The translations under genes and the position numbers were made by a program. A stretch of DNA of 64,000 nucleotides from Ligula intestinalis (taxonomy: Eukaryota > Platyhelminthes > Cestoda > Diphyllobothriidea > Diphyllobothriidae), in NCBI GenBank assembly GCA_036362985.1, contig JAYGXS010000004.1:9002942-9066941 (forward strand), written 5' to 3'. This document shows, piece by piece, positions 53,290 to 64,000 of this stretch (positions are counted from its first letter, which is position 1; the number at the start of each line of letters is the position of its first letter). A model generated the notes under the pieces. The model made no database searches and had not been told where the DNA came from. It worked only from the letters and a program-made list of their open reading frames with translations.

Positions 53290-53870
53290 TAGGGTTATGG
53301 CTGGTGGTGGGGGTGTGTGAGGTGCCGGATGTGTCGACATCACGGTCAATGCCGCTGTCGTGAATGCGCATGTGACCTAGTAGGCCTATGCGATGAGCGA
53401 ATGATTGGGGGGCAGTGAATGCGGTGGTCTCGTCTGTGTGTTGGTGCTCCAGGCACTAGTTCACCAGTCTCTGTGCGATGGATTCGCAAGTGACCAACTA
53501 GACCGATGTGAGAGGTGAATGTACGATTGCACTGAGGTCATATCAGGCCCTCAGAACTGGTGGAGGGATCAGGTTTGGGGATGCGAGTTGTGGCGGGCGG
53601 TGATGTGTCAGAAGGGGTGGAGGAAGTCGCGGGTAGGTTGGATTCGGTGGATGAGGGCAATGAGGCATCTCTTGCGTCGATTATTGCCGTCGAGGTGGAG
53701 GGTAGAGTAGGGTCTGGTGGAGTGGTTGGTGCAGTAGACGTGGATGCTGTCGGAGGAGGGTTGCATGGCTTCCGGAGGTGACCGACCAAGCTAATGCGTG
53801 CACGGAAGGTGCGTCGAGAACGCGGACACGTTGGAAGGGCTTGGATGGTGGCAGCGTGCGTCCGTGGATT
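53290..53870 (-). pseudogene. C-terminal C2H2-like zinc-finger tail of the RTE-like element
   Basis: Three finger remnants on the minus strand: TCPRSRRTFRARISLVGHL (about 53,770-53,830; second Cys replaced by Ser) followed by a Pro/Thr/Ser-rich linker; FTSHIGLVGHLRIHR (about 53,480-53,520); and a third with HRIGLLGHMRIHDSG-type sequence reached by frameshift (about 53,340-53,400). The repeated IGL-GH-R-H pattern shows they are internal duplicates. In the intact family they would presumably bind nucleic acid. Confidence 0.7.
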
Positions 53871-53954
53871 GTGAGACTTGCGGGCCGTCCGTTTTGCCTT
53901 GGCGGCGGCGATCCGACTGGCTTCGTAGATTGCGGCGCCCGTTTTTACCGCGTT

Positions 53955-56900
53955 TCACCACACAGATCGGTCCTGTACTAGCTCCTCCCAGTTCATCGTG
54001 TTGATTTGGAGATGCTTCAGGGAGTTCTTCTGGGTACCCTTGTAACGTTTCTTCTGTCCTTTTTTGCGACGAGTGCCGACTGCGATATCGCCACAGAACA
54101 GTCGCTTGGGTAGCCGTTCATCGTTCATATGTACCACGTGACCGCTCCAGCGCAGATGTATCTGCCTGAGCATGGCCTGGATGCTGAGAACTCCCTTTCT
54201 CTCCAGGATTTCCGTGTCCGGAATCCTCTCCTGCTACTTCACCTTCAATATGCGACGTAGGCAGCTGATATGAAAGTAGTTCAGCTTCCGAGCCAAGTCT
54301 CCGCTCCATACAAGAGTGTTGACTGCACAATAGCCTTGTACATCTTCAATTTCGTTGGCAATTGAAAACCATGAAGATTCCATACGGAGGCTTGGAGCCG
54401 ACCGAAGGCTTGGCTAGCTTTGGAGATTCTACGGGCAACCTTGTCGTCTATTTCGGTGTTGCAAGAAATCGTACTGCCGAGGTAAAAGAAGTTGTCCACG
54501 TTCTGCAGTTCAGCTCCGTTGACGTTGATGCGTGCGGGGTTGAAGTCTACACCTGGCGGCGGGTTATGCATCACCACCGTCTTGCCGGTGTTGATGGTAA
54601 GGCCAAAGTTGGCGCAACCTGCTGCAAAGAGGTTTATCCTCCTTTGCATGTCCGCTTCGGTGGTGCTGTTGAGAGCGCAGTCGTCCGCAAACAGCAGATC
54701 ATATACTGTGGTTATGGAGACGCGCGCTGAGGCCTGAATCCGACGAATTTTGACGAGGTTTCCGTCCGTTCTGTAGTTTATGGGGATTCCGGGACGCTCG
54801 TCACGGTAGGTGCCATCAGCATGGCGGAGAACATGAGACTGAAGAGGGTGGGTGCGAGGACACAGCCCTGCTTCACTCCATTGGTCACTGCGAAGGCTTC
54901 AGACAGCGTTCCGTAGTCCGTGACACGCGCCATCATCCCATCATGAAGTTGTCGAACCATGTTGGTGAAGTGTTCTGGACAGCCAAATTTCTGCATAACC
55001 TTCCAAAGTCCGGGCCGGTTCACGGTGTCGAAGGCTTTTGTCAGATCTACGAACGTAATGTAGAGGTGGGTCCGCATCTCTTGACATTTCTCCTGCAGCT
55101 GACGCGCGGCAAATATCATGTCAGTGGTGCCGCGGTGACGTCGAAAACCACACTGACTTTCAGGCAGAAGCCCTTGTTCCAGGTGGCTATTCAGACGATT
55201 GAGGAGGATGCGTGCGAAGATTTTACCGGCGATATTCAACAGCGAGATTCCGCGACGGTTGTAGCAGACTTGACGATTCCCCTTTCGCTTGTAAAGGTGG
55301 GCAATTGTGGCCTCTTTGAAATCCTGAGGAACTTGTCCCTGTCGCCACACCTCTTGGAACAGGGTGGTGAGGTGAGTTATGAGTTGGTGAAAACCATATT
55401 TATATATCTCCGCGTGGATTCCGTCGGACCCGGGTGCCTTCCCGCTGGACAGCTGCTGCACAGCCTTGATGGTCTTCTCAGGGGTGGGTGGAAGGTCGAG
55501 ATCAGCATTAATTTCCATTTCCAGCTGCTGCACAGCCTTGATGGTCCCCTCAGGGGTGGGTGGGAGGTCGAGATCAGCATTAATTTCCATTTGCGGCAAC
55601 CGGTCAATGGCAGCCTCAGAGGTGGTAGAGGGTCGGTTGAGTACACTTTGGAAGTGCTTGGCCCAGCGGCTCAGAAGTTGGGTCTTCTCACTGATGAGGG
55701 TGGTACCGTCCGCGCTGAGAAGCGGGGCTGTGCCTCTGACTACGGGACCGTAGACCAATTTGAGCGCAGCGACGAAGTTCTTCCATTCATTGCGGTCCGC
55801 ATAGCCTTGGATTTCCTCACCCTTACGAGCCATCCAAGCGTCCTGCATTTCCCGCAGCCGCTGCTGTACAAGACGGCGACTTTGGTAGTAGGCTGCTTTC
55901 GTGGCATCGGTGGGGCGATCTACGTATTAGTTGCGGAGGCGATTCTTCTCAGAGATGAGAGTACTGATGGCTGCATCATTTTCGTCGAAGCAGTTTTGGT
56001 GTGGGCGCGGCGCAGGCCCAAGGATGCGTTTGGCAGTGGATTGAACAGCGTCCCGTAGTTGACACCAACGAGTCTCTACGGAGATGTTCTCTTTTGCAAC
56101 TGGGAGGTTATCCAGCTGATGGGTCAACCCGTTGCTGAAACGCAAACGGTTGGCAGGTAAGTTTAACAAAGCAGTATTCAACTTACGTGGGGGTCGCTTA
56201 CCTTGAGGTCTCCTACGTGTTTGGAGACGGATCCGCATCTTGGAGATGATGAGACGCTGATCGGTATCACCGTCGGCACCCGGCATTGCCTTTGTCACCA
56301 GCATGTCCTGCTGATCGCGCCGCCGCACGAGGACATAATCCAGAAGATGCCACTGACGAGATCTTGGGTGCATTCAGGTCGCCTTGTGCTGCAGCGGTTG
56401 GCTGAAGTAGGTGTTGGTCAGTATGAGACGGTGCACCGCGCAGGTGCGAAGGAGGAGTAGGCCATTGTTATTGAGTTCGCGGAGGCCGTGGGGTCCGAGA
56501 ACTCCCCTCCAGGCAGCGTGGTCTGTGCCGACGCGGGCATTGAAGTCACCAAGGATTATCAACTTGTCCGCCTTCGGCACAGAGGCCAGGAGGGCGTGCA
56601 GATCCTCGTAGAACTTTTTCTTTGTCTCGTCGGAGCTGGTCATCGGAGGAGCGTAGACACCAACGATGGTGGCGAATTCGCCACCCCAGAGAGGCAGGCG
56701 GAGGCTCATGAGACGTTCGTTGATGCCCTGCGGCGTACAGAGTAGTCGTCCCACGATGTCCTTACGGATGGCAAAGGCGATGCCGGCTTCGCGTCGCTCT
56801 GCCATCGGACGGCCCACATAGAAGAAGGTGTAGCCGGCGCCCTACTCTTCTATGGAACCTTCGCCGGAGAAGCGGGTTTCGCTGAATGCGGCGATGTCCA

Positions 56901-57000
56901 CCTTGAAGCGCGCTAGTTTCCGGGCGATAAGTGCTGTTCTCTGTTCTGGTCGGATGCTCCTCGCGTCATCTAATAGGGAACGAACATTCCAAGCGCCGAA
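53955..57000 (-). pseudogene. Endonuclease-reverse transcriptase, RTE-like, four visible breaks or more
   Basis: Endonuclease: [85 protein letters not shown], so the family motifs are visible. In-frame stops: TAG near 56,848 (after SIEE), TGA near 56,374 (where Trp is usual), TAA near 55,927. [90 protein letters not shown] frameshift near 54,815 precedes [10 protein letters not shown], so the FADD box is intact (about 54,690). Then [34 protein letters not shown] and [20 protein letters not shown] break near 54,281 precedes LRWSGHVVHMNDERLPKRLF. A 24-codon in-frame tandem duplication sits before the RT (55,450-55,593). Confidence 0.9.
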
Positions 57001-57077
57001 GATGATAGGAGTTACCTGGGCTCCCTGAGCTGTCCTGCGAGCTCTGGGAGCTGGCCTGTGGGAAGGAAACGGGTTAG

Positions 57078-57110
57078 TGGGAGGGAGGGAGGGAGGGAGG
57101 GAGGGGGGAG
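57078..57110 (+). repeat. (GGGA)n microsatellite
   Basis: GGGAGGGAGGGAGGGAGGGA then a G-rich end. Confidence 0.9.
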
Positions 57111-58069
57111 GGGAAAAAGAGGGGTTTTACTTTTCGTTTGTAGTGTTTCGACCGCGTGTATGCAGTCTGACAGCCATGGTCAGCTGGCAGATGTCGTGGC
57201 CCAGCGTGTTTGGAACCATCTTTTATAGGACCATCAACCCTCTCGCGAGGGGTGGCAGCGCTACGCCTAAATAGGACTGCCTGTCACAAGTAACTGCTGC
57301 CGAACAACACCATGGGCCACGATTGATTTGGTGTCGAACGACCACTTGGTTACGAGCCGCCTACAACTTTGCTGTCGTGCCGCCATAGGACTTTTAGACA
57401 GTGGGGGAAGGTATTTGGGGAGTAGGGGGAGGGAGCAGTAGTACTTATCCTAGTAGCAGTAGTGGTGAAGGCGACAGTCTCTCCATTTATGCTTCTACGC
57501 ATTTTAGTGCTGCGACATCCGATTGCTGTTAGAGTTACTGCTACGAGTAGTATCAATATCAGTATATTGAGGGATATGTAGGAAAAATTTCTTTGAATGC
57601 CCTTTTTGTACATATGTGCAGTGGCAGCAGAAAATTTGTTCCTCAGACTGTTGCGAGGCCAGTTTTCCTGTTTCATAGGATAAAAATAGGAGCAGACAGT
57701 GAAAAAACTCCTCAGGGATTTTTAGGAGAAAAACTGTCGCTCTTATGGGGGTAATGCGTGGGATATAGGAGAAAAAAGGGGGTTCCAACGGGGGGGGGGC
57801 ATTGCAAAGGTTCCCAGAATCATCACCGTGTGGAAGCTGCGTCCTGATTCTTCCTTGCTGATTGCAGAGTCCGCCAACGGAACTGGAATAGCAGAAGCAT
57901 CCGTCCAGATCGTCGGCAGTCCGCTTTGGGTCGAACCAAGGGTGAATGGTTAGGCCATCAGGTCTAGCTGATAAGATCGCAAGCAAGGTAATCACCGCGG
58001 AGACCTTCACATGAGGTTATGCGTGGGAGGGCGTTATAAATAGCAAGCGTGAATGGATATAATTATAAT
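57111..58069 (-). other. Possible 5' region of the RTE-like element; one open stretch of unknown meaning
   Basis: The minus strand is open from 58,010 to 57,504, starting at a GTG (the nearby ATG is followed at once by TGA). The first 75 codons look protein-like (hydrophobic start ITLLAILSARPDG, then DLDGCFCYSSSVGGLC), and the rest is less so. A C/G-run lies near 57,790. It could be an upstream ORF of the RTE-like element or an unrelated exon; I cannot assign it. Confidence 0.3.
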
Positions 58070-58571
58070 ATGTTTATTATGCCAGTTTACAGGCAATTGT
58101 AAAGAGTTGGTAATGCACCTCTTGGGCGCCTTCCAAAACCTCGAAGACCGGAACAAACCTAAAAAACTCCCTATGTTGTAGCCAGCATTATTTTTGTTTC
58201 AGTTTTTGTGTTTTTTCAATACTGGGCGAGATAGGGAGTTTGTTTTAAGTGAAAAAACCGGACTTCAAAGGTATGATACAAACGGAATATGTGTACAGTT
58301 GTAAGCTGAGTTGACACATCAGCAGGAGAAATGTTGCATATAGTTTAGGGACATTAGTTCGAGACGGAGAGAGTTGATACAAGAACACAGTGCTCTCAGT
58401 CTTCCTTCAATGTTTGTTGGCAAAAGTTGCGCACTATCGGCTGAAGGGTTAGCAGACTGCGGGCTGCTGCTTCAGCAGCATTATCTTCAGCATAAAGCCT
58501 GGCGGGGTTCAAAGTCCACGAAAGCCATCAGAGTGCACGAGAGATTCCACCGAGTCAGCACCGAAAATTCG

Positions 58572-59922
58572 TTAAAGTTGTCCTGAATATAGAAAACAAG
58601 TTATAGCTCTCTTAAACATAAGGTAGCTTTGCTGGGTTTTAATACTTTTGGGCAGCTTATTCCAGATTGATATGGCGTTTATTGAAAAGAATTGCCGGTA
58701 CTCAACTGTGCGTGCCATAGGAAGAAATAAAAATACGTCTCGATGACTGGCGCGTCGAGAGTGCTCAAGCTGCCTTATTGTACTGAGAGGATTAAATTTT
58801 TGACCATTCAAAAGATTAAACAGTAACAATAGACCCTTTTGCAATCTACGAAGCCACAGGGGATCTAGCTTTATAAGTTCGCACCTTTGTTGGCAGGCTA
58901 AGTTACGGTGTTCTGTAGTAAAAACTCTTCTAGTGAATAAGTGCTGCACCGATTCTATTTTTTTTTCGTTCACCTGTACGCAGAAGACTGAATAGGGGCG
59001 AGCGGTATTCAAGACTAGGTCTCACATACATATTATATAGGCTGGTTCTAACCTTTATAGTCTTAAAATTTCTAAGGATAAATCCAGTGGTTCGGCGTGC
59101 TTTCGAGACTATCAGGGCGCAGTGCTGTGACAAATTGAGACTATAAGAGTAGGATATGCCCAACTCCTTGATAACTCCTGGGCCATTTATTTCGTGGGCT
59201 TCAATGCTTAATTTCGGTTGATGATCGTCGCCAACAACCATAACGGAACATTTGTGCCATAAAAGGTTGAGGCGGCATGTGCAACACCACTGGGCGAAGG
59301 CCTGAAGATCCTGTTTTATCAGCTCGAGCACGATGTTGCGATCTGCCGGTTTATATCGATAAGCGACTTTTAAATCATAAGCGTGCATGAAGGGTCTACC
59401 ATACTGAAAACAATCTGAAACGTCATTGACAAAGAGGCAAAATATGAGCGAACCCAGTACACTACCCTGTATAACTCCACTTATCACAGAGATAACATTG
59501 AAGATAACATAGGAAATTTTTACTCGTTGTGTGCGAGCATCCAAATCGGAAGATATGAAGTTCATAGGCTTGCTACCTTTGCCGAAGGAGGCCAGTTTAA
59601 GAAGGAGGAGGTTAGGATCGACCCAATCAAAGGCCTTCGTAAAATCAAAATAGACCTTATAAATGGCAAAACCGCTGTCTCTAGATTGCAGCACATAATC
59701 ACAGAAAGAGAGCTGACAGGTGTCACAAGATCGTTTCTCGAAAAAGCCATGTTGAGCTGTATAGAGCAGGTTGTTTTCTGTCAAGTGACGCATCATCTTT
59801 TCGTTGATCAAAGTCTCCAAGATCTTCGAGGCTGCGGGAATTGTATTAACTGGCCGAAAGTTGTCGAATGACGTCGATCGGCCATGCTTGCGAATAGGCA
59901 TTACGTGCGATTCCTTCCACAA
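58572..59922 (-). pseudogene. Reverse transcriptase with altered catalytic box
   Basis: Open for 330 codons: SFDNFRPVNTIPAASKILE, YTAQHGFFEKRSCDTCQLSF, FDFTKAFDWVDPNLLLLKL, SGVIQGSVLGSLIFCLFVND. The catalytic box reads HAYD (about 59,375) where the order of YADD is expected, so the first Asp is Tyr and the Tyr is His; the enzyme would be dead. A frameshift near 58,960 (at an A/T run) leads to the C-terminal frame with TRRVFTTEHRNLACQQRCEL and FFSINAISIWNKLPKSI. Confidence 0.87.
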
Positions 59923-60101
59923 CGAAGGGAAGGTTTCGCAAGATTAAATACCTAACAAAGAAAAGACGGAGAGATATCATTCGCTTCAGCTTTTAGAAGG
60001 CTAACTGGGACGCCATCTGGTCCTGGACTATAAGATTGACGAAAATGACGAATGGCTACAGTCACGTCCCAGAGGGTAAAATTTATGGTTTTGAGGACAA
60101 C

Positions 60102-60855
60102 TCATGTCCAAGCCTGTAAAGCCGGAGGTGCAGCGAACGAGCTTTCACTAAACGTTTTGGATAGGAACGCATTGAAGCTATCGGCGGTCAACTTAGCGTC
60201 AGCTATGGGGTTTCCTAAGGCGTCTTGAAGTATGAGGTGTTGTGTTTTCCTCGGCGCTTTTACTGTGAGATGGTCCGAACTCCCAAGTGCTTCTAAGGAT
60301 GACACTGAAAGTGGTTCGCATCCCCCGCAAAAAATTAGGTCGAGTGTATTTGCTCCTCGAGTGGGAAAATCAACTACCTGATCCCACATGCCGATATCTA
60401 CTGCCTCAAGTAAGTTCTCGAACTTTGAAGGACCGGATCGTGGAAACCATTGCACGTCAGGAAGGTTAAAATCGCCTGCAATCAAGCAACACTTAAGATT
60501 CAAGTCATCTGCGGTATGAAATGCCTGCGAGAGACAAAGATCGTAGTCCACATTTGCATTAGGTGGGCGATAAACACAGCCAACAAGTAAGGAGTATTTG
60601 TTTTTTTAGAACAACTCGTAGCCAGCAGCTCTCCTCCACCGCCGTGAATTGTGGATAGTCCAACGGGAGAAATGCATGTGGCTGCTTAATATAGATGCCG
60701 CTTCCTCCGCCACGGCCATTGTTTCGATCGTTCCAAACGCATGCATAGCCTAGAAAAGAGAGTACAGAGTCAGCTTCACAGGCCGATGCCCATGTCTCCG
60801 TTACCATAACAATGTCTGGGCGGTTGATGAAAACTACAGTCAGGAGCAGAGGCAT
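60102..60855 (-). pseudogene. Apurinic-like endonuclease of the non-LTR element
   Basis: RPDIVMVTETWASACEAD, NDRNNGRGGGSGIYI, CWLRVVLKKQ, a frameshift at the T-run near 60,605, then CCLIAGDFNLPDVQWFPRSG, GANTLDLIFCGG and LGSSDHLTV. The Glu, Asn and SDH catalytic motifs are visible. Confidence 0.85.
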
Positions 60856-60929
60856 TTTATTAAGCAGTGATCTGGCCTTTCAAACGACCAATTTAAGAGA
60901 GCATGTCTAAGGCTTCGGTGGCGGGACAG

Positions 60930-62190
60930 CTAGGTCATCACTGTTACCGGCTTCGACCAGAGAGATGTCCTTTTGACTTGAACTATTTGTCCCTCTCTTA
61001 TTTTGAGATTTGTCTCGCCATTGGTTCTCCGTTTCTCCAGCTCTATTATTAGCTGCCTCATCTTTCTCCGCTCTTTCAACTCGTAATCCGGCTGGAAAAA
61101 AACTTGCAAATGCAGATTCCGTAAGGATGGTTTGCGCTCTAGCAAGAGTTTCACATGTGCTTCAGTTTCTTAAATAACTTTAAGAGGTCGTGGCCGAGAA
61201 ATTGATTCTGGAGCTGGTGAAGCCTTCCCTATTCGAAATGCCTTAAGAATGCGGAGAGACTCGCCTGGTTTTAGCAACGGTTTGGCGTAAACTCGCATAA
61301 GACCCACGTCATGGTCAATTCGTTCTGGTGAAATTGACGACTCTGACACTGGGCCCCTTTTACAACTATTCTCTGCTTGCGGCTCAATGGGGCATATGTT
61401 GCGAGCTCACGTGTTTCGGCCGAGGGAGCACTTGTATCCGGTACACTCAGTTCTGATGTACTGGCTACTGGGTTAGCTGAGTGCAAACCCGTGAACCATT
61501 TGGCCTTCTTAGGCTTATGCCTCTTTTCAGTTATGATCTTGTCAACCTCTTGGTCATCGCTTTCTTGTACAGAGTCGAGCAACGATGTGGTGCTAGGATG
61601 CAAATCCCGATAATTGCTAGTGTCGCTTAAGCCGAGTGACGATGGTGTAGCCCGTGGGCTTGACACATGATCTGATATGCAGGTTTCAGGTGTGTCGTCA
61701 GACATGTCCAAATCCAAGTCAATATCAGTGTCAACTCGTTCTTGTGTAATTGTTGACGCTATCTCTTGAGCCTCTTTTACAACTATATTCTGCTTGTGAC
61801 TCACTGGTGCATCTGTTGCGAGCTCACGAGTTACGACCAAGCGGGCATTTGTATCCGGTACTTTAGGTTCGATGGTTCCTGATGTGCTGGTTTTTGGGTT
61901 AGTTGACTGCACACCCCTGGCCCAGTTAGACTTTCTAGCCTTTCTAGCCCTATGCTTTTTTTGGCTTAATAATCTTATTGACCTCTGTATCATCGCTTTC
62001 TAGTGCAGCATCGAGCAACGATATGAGGCTAGGACGCAAATCCAGATCATTGCTAGTGCTGGCTCAGCCGAGTAACGATGGTGTAGACTGCGGATTTATT
62101 TTAGTTTCTTTGCGATCGAGTGAGACGTCCGCTGGTTTACTTGGTTCTGTAGATGATATGCGAGTTTCAGGTTTACCGGCCGAGGCTATC
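60930..62190 (-). pseudogene. ORF1-like region with about 420-bp tandem repeats
   Basis: Open over 61,271-61,993 (240 codons): Ser/Thr/Asp-rich with basic patches (KKHRARKARKSNWARG; KRHKPKKAKWFTGLH). Two repeat units are visible: RELATDAPVSHKQNIVVKEA and RELATYAPLSRKQRIVVKGA, each preceded by VPDT. A third partial unit continues upstream after stops (62,000-62,190; STSNDLDLRPSLISLLD against TSNYRDLHPSTTSLLD). The downstream basic piece at 60,930-61,154 has LRNLHLQVFFQPDYELKERR. ORF1 proteins usually bind RNA; no RRM or zinc knuckle was recognised. Confidence 0.6.
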
Positions 62191-62200
62191 TGAGCATATA

Positions 62201-62494
62201 TACTTTTATTAACCCCCTGTTATTGACCAAAAAGGACTGTTTTAACTGCTGTATAAGAAATATGCGTTTTAAAATAGGCTATCTATTGTTTTAGTTTATT
62301 TACCTCGTGGTAAAGTTCCTGCTTCATCTCCGAAATTCCTGGCGGAGGACGAAGTCTTTATAGTCTAACTTCGGTAAACGTAGTAGACATCTTGGCCGTT
62401 TGGCGGGAGGTGGAGAATTTATAACAGTATCTAAGTGGCCCTATCGGCAATAACTTTCTGGTCGTATCTTGATATGGTTGTCAAGGGCCCGTGT
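62201..62494. other. No recognised feature
   Basis: Spacer between the two non-LTR elements, with no signals seen. Confidence 0.4.
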
Positions 62495-62523
62495 TCAGTC
62501 AGTCAGTCAGTCAGTCAGTCAGT
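62495..62523 (+). repeat. (CAGT)n tail of the CR1-like element
   Basis: Seven tandem CAGT units. On the minus strand they read (ACTG)n and follow the 3' UTR, so they are probably the element's 3' tail. Confidence 0.8.
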
Positions 62524-62659
62524 ATATTTGAGAGAAAAATAGGCTTGCGCCTTTGAACTACCTATTTGTCACATCAAAATCTCAAGAATTATAAACAATG
62601 TTAACAAGTTTTCAGTCAGGAAAATATAGACAGTCACATGGCGCAGTGGTGTTTCAAGG

Positions 62660-64000
62660 TTAATTTGTCACATAGTTCACTTTGTGTTGTAGAATGTGTA
62701 TATCAAGTCGGTGTTTGAATATCTCCACAGATTGGGACATAAAAATGGCCTCGGAAAGGTTATTCCACGGGTCCACGACACGATTAGAGAAAAAATTCTT
62801 CCGTACATCCAATCGTCCTTGGGGCACATAGAGTTTGAAGGGATGCCCCCGGAGATTAGTTGTAGTGGCGAGTTGGAAGAAGTCGTCACACATGAGAGCG
62901 CAGTCAAAGCCACGCACGATACGGAAGGTTTGTATCAAATCTCTGCGTAACTGCCTATAACCCAAAGGATAGAGATTAAGGTTATTTAGGCGGATCTCAT
63001 ATGGTAGTGAACCTTGGCCTCTTACTAATTTTGTTGCTCGCCGCTGCACCCTCTCAAGTACGTTATAATCCTGCCGCATCCACGGTCTCCAGGCTTGAAT
63101 CGCGTATTCAAGATGTGGCCTTATGAAGGTACCGAAGATTTTCGAGAAACAGTCTTCATCAAAAACCGTGAATGCCCGCTTGATGGCGTACAACATTGAA
63201 GTTGCAGTTTTAGCCGCCTTACAACATTGTGTAGAAGGTTTGAGATTGTCTGTCATCAAGATGCCGAGATCCTTCTGTATTTCTGTTTCTTGCAGAGGGA
63301 TTCCGTTCAGATGGTAGGGTCGCGCATAAGGCACCGCATTTCGATTTCCCAGGCGCAGCAGAGTGCATTTGTTAGAATTGAAGGACAGCAGCCATCTATG
63401 CGACCACTCGTTTAATCGACAAAGATTTTCCTGGAAGTTATCTTCATCGGCAGCACACCTGATGACCCTCCATATTTTTACATCATCTGCAAACATGGCG
63501 CACTCGCAGTCCAATTCCTGTACACAATCATTAACGAACAAGAGAAAGAGGGTGGGTCAGAGTACTGAACCTTGAGGGACTCCACTCTTGATGACTGTCG
63601 GCCTTGACTGTTGTCGTCCTACACACACCGTTTGGGAACGACCAGATAGGAAATTCTCAATCCACGTAAGAAGTCTGCCTCCGATACCCATCAGTCTCAA
63701 CTTATGCAGGAGACGTTGGTGTGGAACACTGTCAAAGGCCTTCCGGAAATCAATGTATGCTGCATGTACAGTTTCTTTTGCATCAATTGCCCTTGTCCAG
63801 CTTTGCATCGTATAAAGCAAGTTTGTTACACATGACCTTCCCCTACGGAATCCAAATTGCACATTCGACAATATATTGTGAGTTTCACAATATATCATCA
63901 ATTGCTTCTTGATGATCTTCTCCATTACTTTGCAGCATATGGAGGTCAGACTCACGGGTCTGTAGTTATTCGCAGATGCACGACCACCGCTTTTGTAAAG
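62660..64000 (-). pseudogene. CR1-like reverse transcriptase, open except for one stop
   Basis: Reading in one frame from the window edge: ANNYRPVSLTSICCKVMEKI, FGFRRGRSCVTNLLY, AAYIDFRKAFDSVPHQRLL, SGVPQGSVL, a TGA at about 63,557-63,559 (GGA Gly expected in the LGP block), PTLFLLFVNDC, and AMFADDVKIW with the FADD box intact. The C-terminal part is complete: AIKRAFTVFDEDCFSKIFGT, HLEYAIQAWRPWMRQDY, NNLNLYPLGYRQLRRDLI, and a stop after NYVTN. One substitution separates this visible segment from an open frame, so it is among the youngest insertions in the window. The 5' part lies outside. Confidence 0.9.

Larger units (their letters stand above)
53290..57075 (-). mobile_element. RTE-like non-LTR retrotransposon with C-terminal zinc-finger tail
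   Basis: One continuous element on the minus strand: endonuclease (57,000-56,370), linker, RT (55,500-54,280), thumb and C-terminus (54,280-53,900), then C2H2-like finger remnants (53,840-53,290). The 5' end may extend past the GGGA microsatellite. Relatives of this element are, from recalled family knowledge, common in diphyllobothriid tapeworms. Confidence 0.88.
58070..62200 (-). mobile_element. Two-ORF non-LTR retrotransposon
   Basis: Minus-strand order: ORF1-like region with tandem repeats (62,190-61,270), a basic segment (61,154-60,930), endonuclease (60,855-60,100), RT (59,922-58,930), C-terminus (59,012-58,572), 3' UTR to about 58,070. A truncated relative lies at 36,070-36,800. Probably CR1/Jockey superfamily. 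Confidence 0.85.
62495..64000 (-). mobile_element. CR1-like non-LTR element, well preserved, cut by the window end
   Basis: RT from the window end to 62,660, a short 3' UTR and the (ACTG)n tail. Closest relative in the window is 12,990-15,240. Confidence 0.85.

Noticed and set aside
54943..56058. 371-codon plus-strand open frame opposite the RTE-like element
   Set aside because: It is antisense to clear RT and endonuclease motifs and has no domain of its own.
57504..58010. Secreted host protein with signal peptide on the minus strand
   Set aside because: There is no ATG in frame (start would be GTG), and it lies directly upstream of the RTE-like element, so it may be element sequence. Reported only as an unresolved stretch.
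1..64000. CRISPR array, bacterial operons, ribosomal RNA genes
   Set aside because: No regularly spaced repeats, no bacterial gene organisation and no rRNA signature were seen; all coding traces are eukaryotic transposable elements.

Overview
The window is eukaryotic repeat DNA. I recognise no host gene with confidence. Nearly all recognisable coding sequence is reverse transcriptase, endonuclease, gag or transposase debris. The best guess for the source is a parasitic flatworm, most likely a diphyllobothriid-type tapeworm and less likely a trematode. This rests on three things: an RTE-like non-LTR element (53.3-57.1 kb) whose tail carries C2H2-like finger remnants of a kind I associate with diphyllobothriid genomes; tRNA-Trp primer-binding sites next to LTRs, the hallmark of the CsRn1 group of Ty3/gypsy elements first described in Clonorchis; and many Penelope-like elements (PLEs). 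The taxonomic call is inference from recalled family knowledge.

Layout. 0-3.4 kb: repeat fragments, a non-LTR 3' fragment and a Tc1/mariner transposase relic. 3.4-5.5 kb: a 5'-truncated PLE (RT plus GIY-YIG) between inverted terminal repeats. 5.5-10.6 kb: LTR-like fragments, a second inverted PLE-terminus pair, an internally deleted gypsy element with a gag fragment, and hammerhead-like motifs. 12.0-12.5 kb: a 482-bp palindrome with a tRNA-like sequence in each arm. 13.0-15.2 kb: a decayed CR1-like element. 16.5-21.4 kb: several PLE copies, including a 0.7-kb miniature with inverted repeats. 22-35.8 kb: AT-rich unclassified repeats (three related copies) interleaved with a cluster of related LTRs, among them a complete 1.6-kb non-autonomous LTR element with a candidate target-site duplication. 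36-44.7 kb: four non-LTR or PLE relics. 45-50 kb: solo LTR and PLE-terminus fragments and a 250-bp MITE. 50-53.2 kb: GC-rich sequence with no recognised gene and a long polypurine tract. 53.3-64 kb: three minus-strand non-LTR elements; the last runs off the window and is broken by only one visible stop codon.

How the parts relate. The window records many insertions of RNA-mediated elements. The most interesting theme is the PLE terminal repeats. At least four diverged copies carry the pieces of a hammerhead ribozyme (CTGANGA, a stem, GAAA, a two-base-pair stem III, then T-H), with a compensating change in stem III between copies. In two places the repeats lie in inverted orientation around truncated PLE bodies. 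The tRNA-like palindrome and the long AT-rich repeat are the features that known families explain least.
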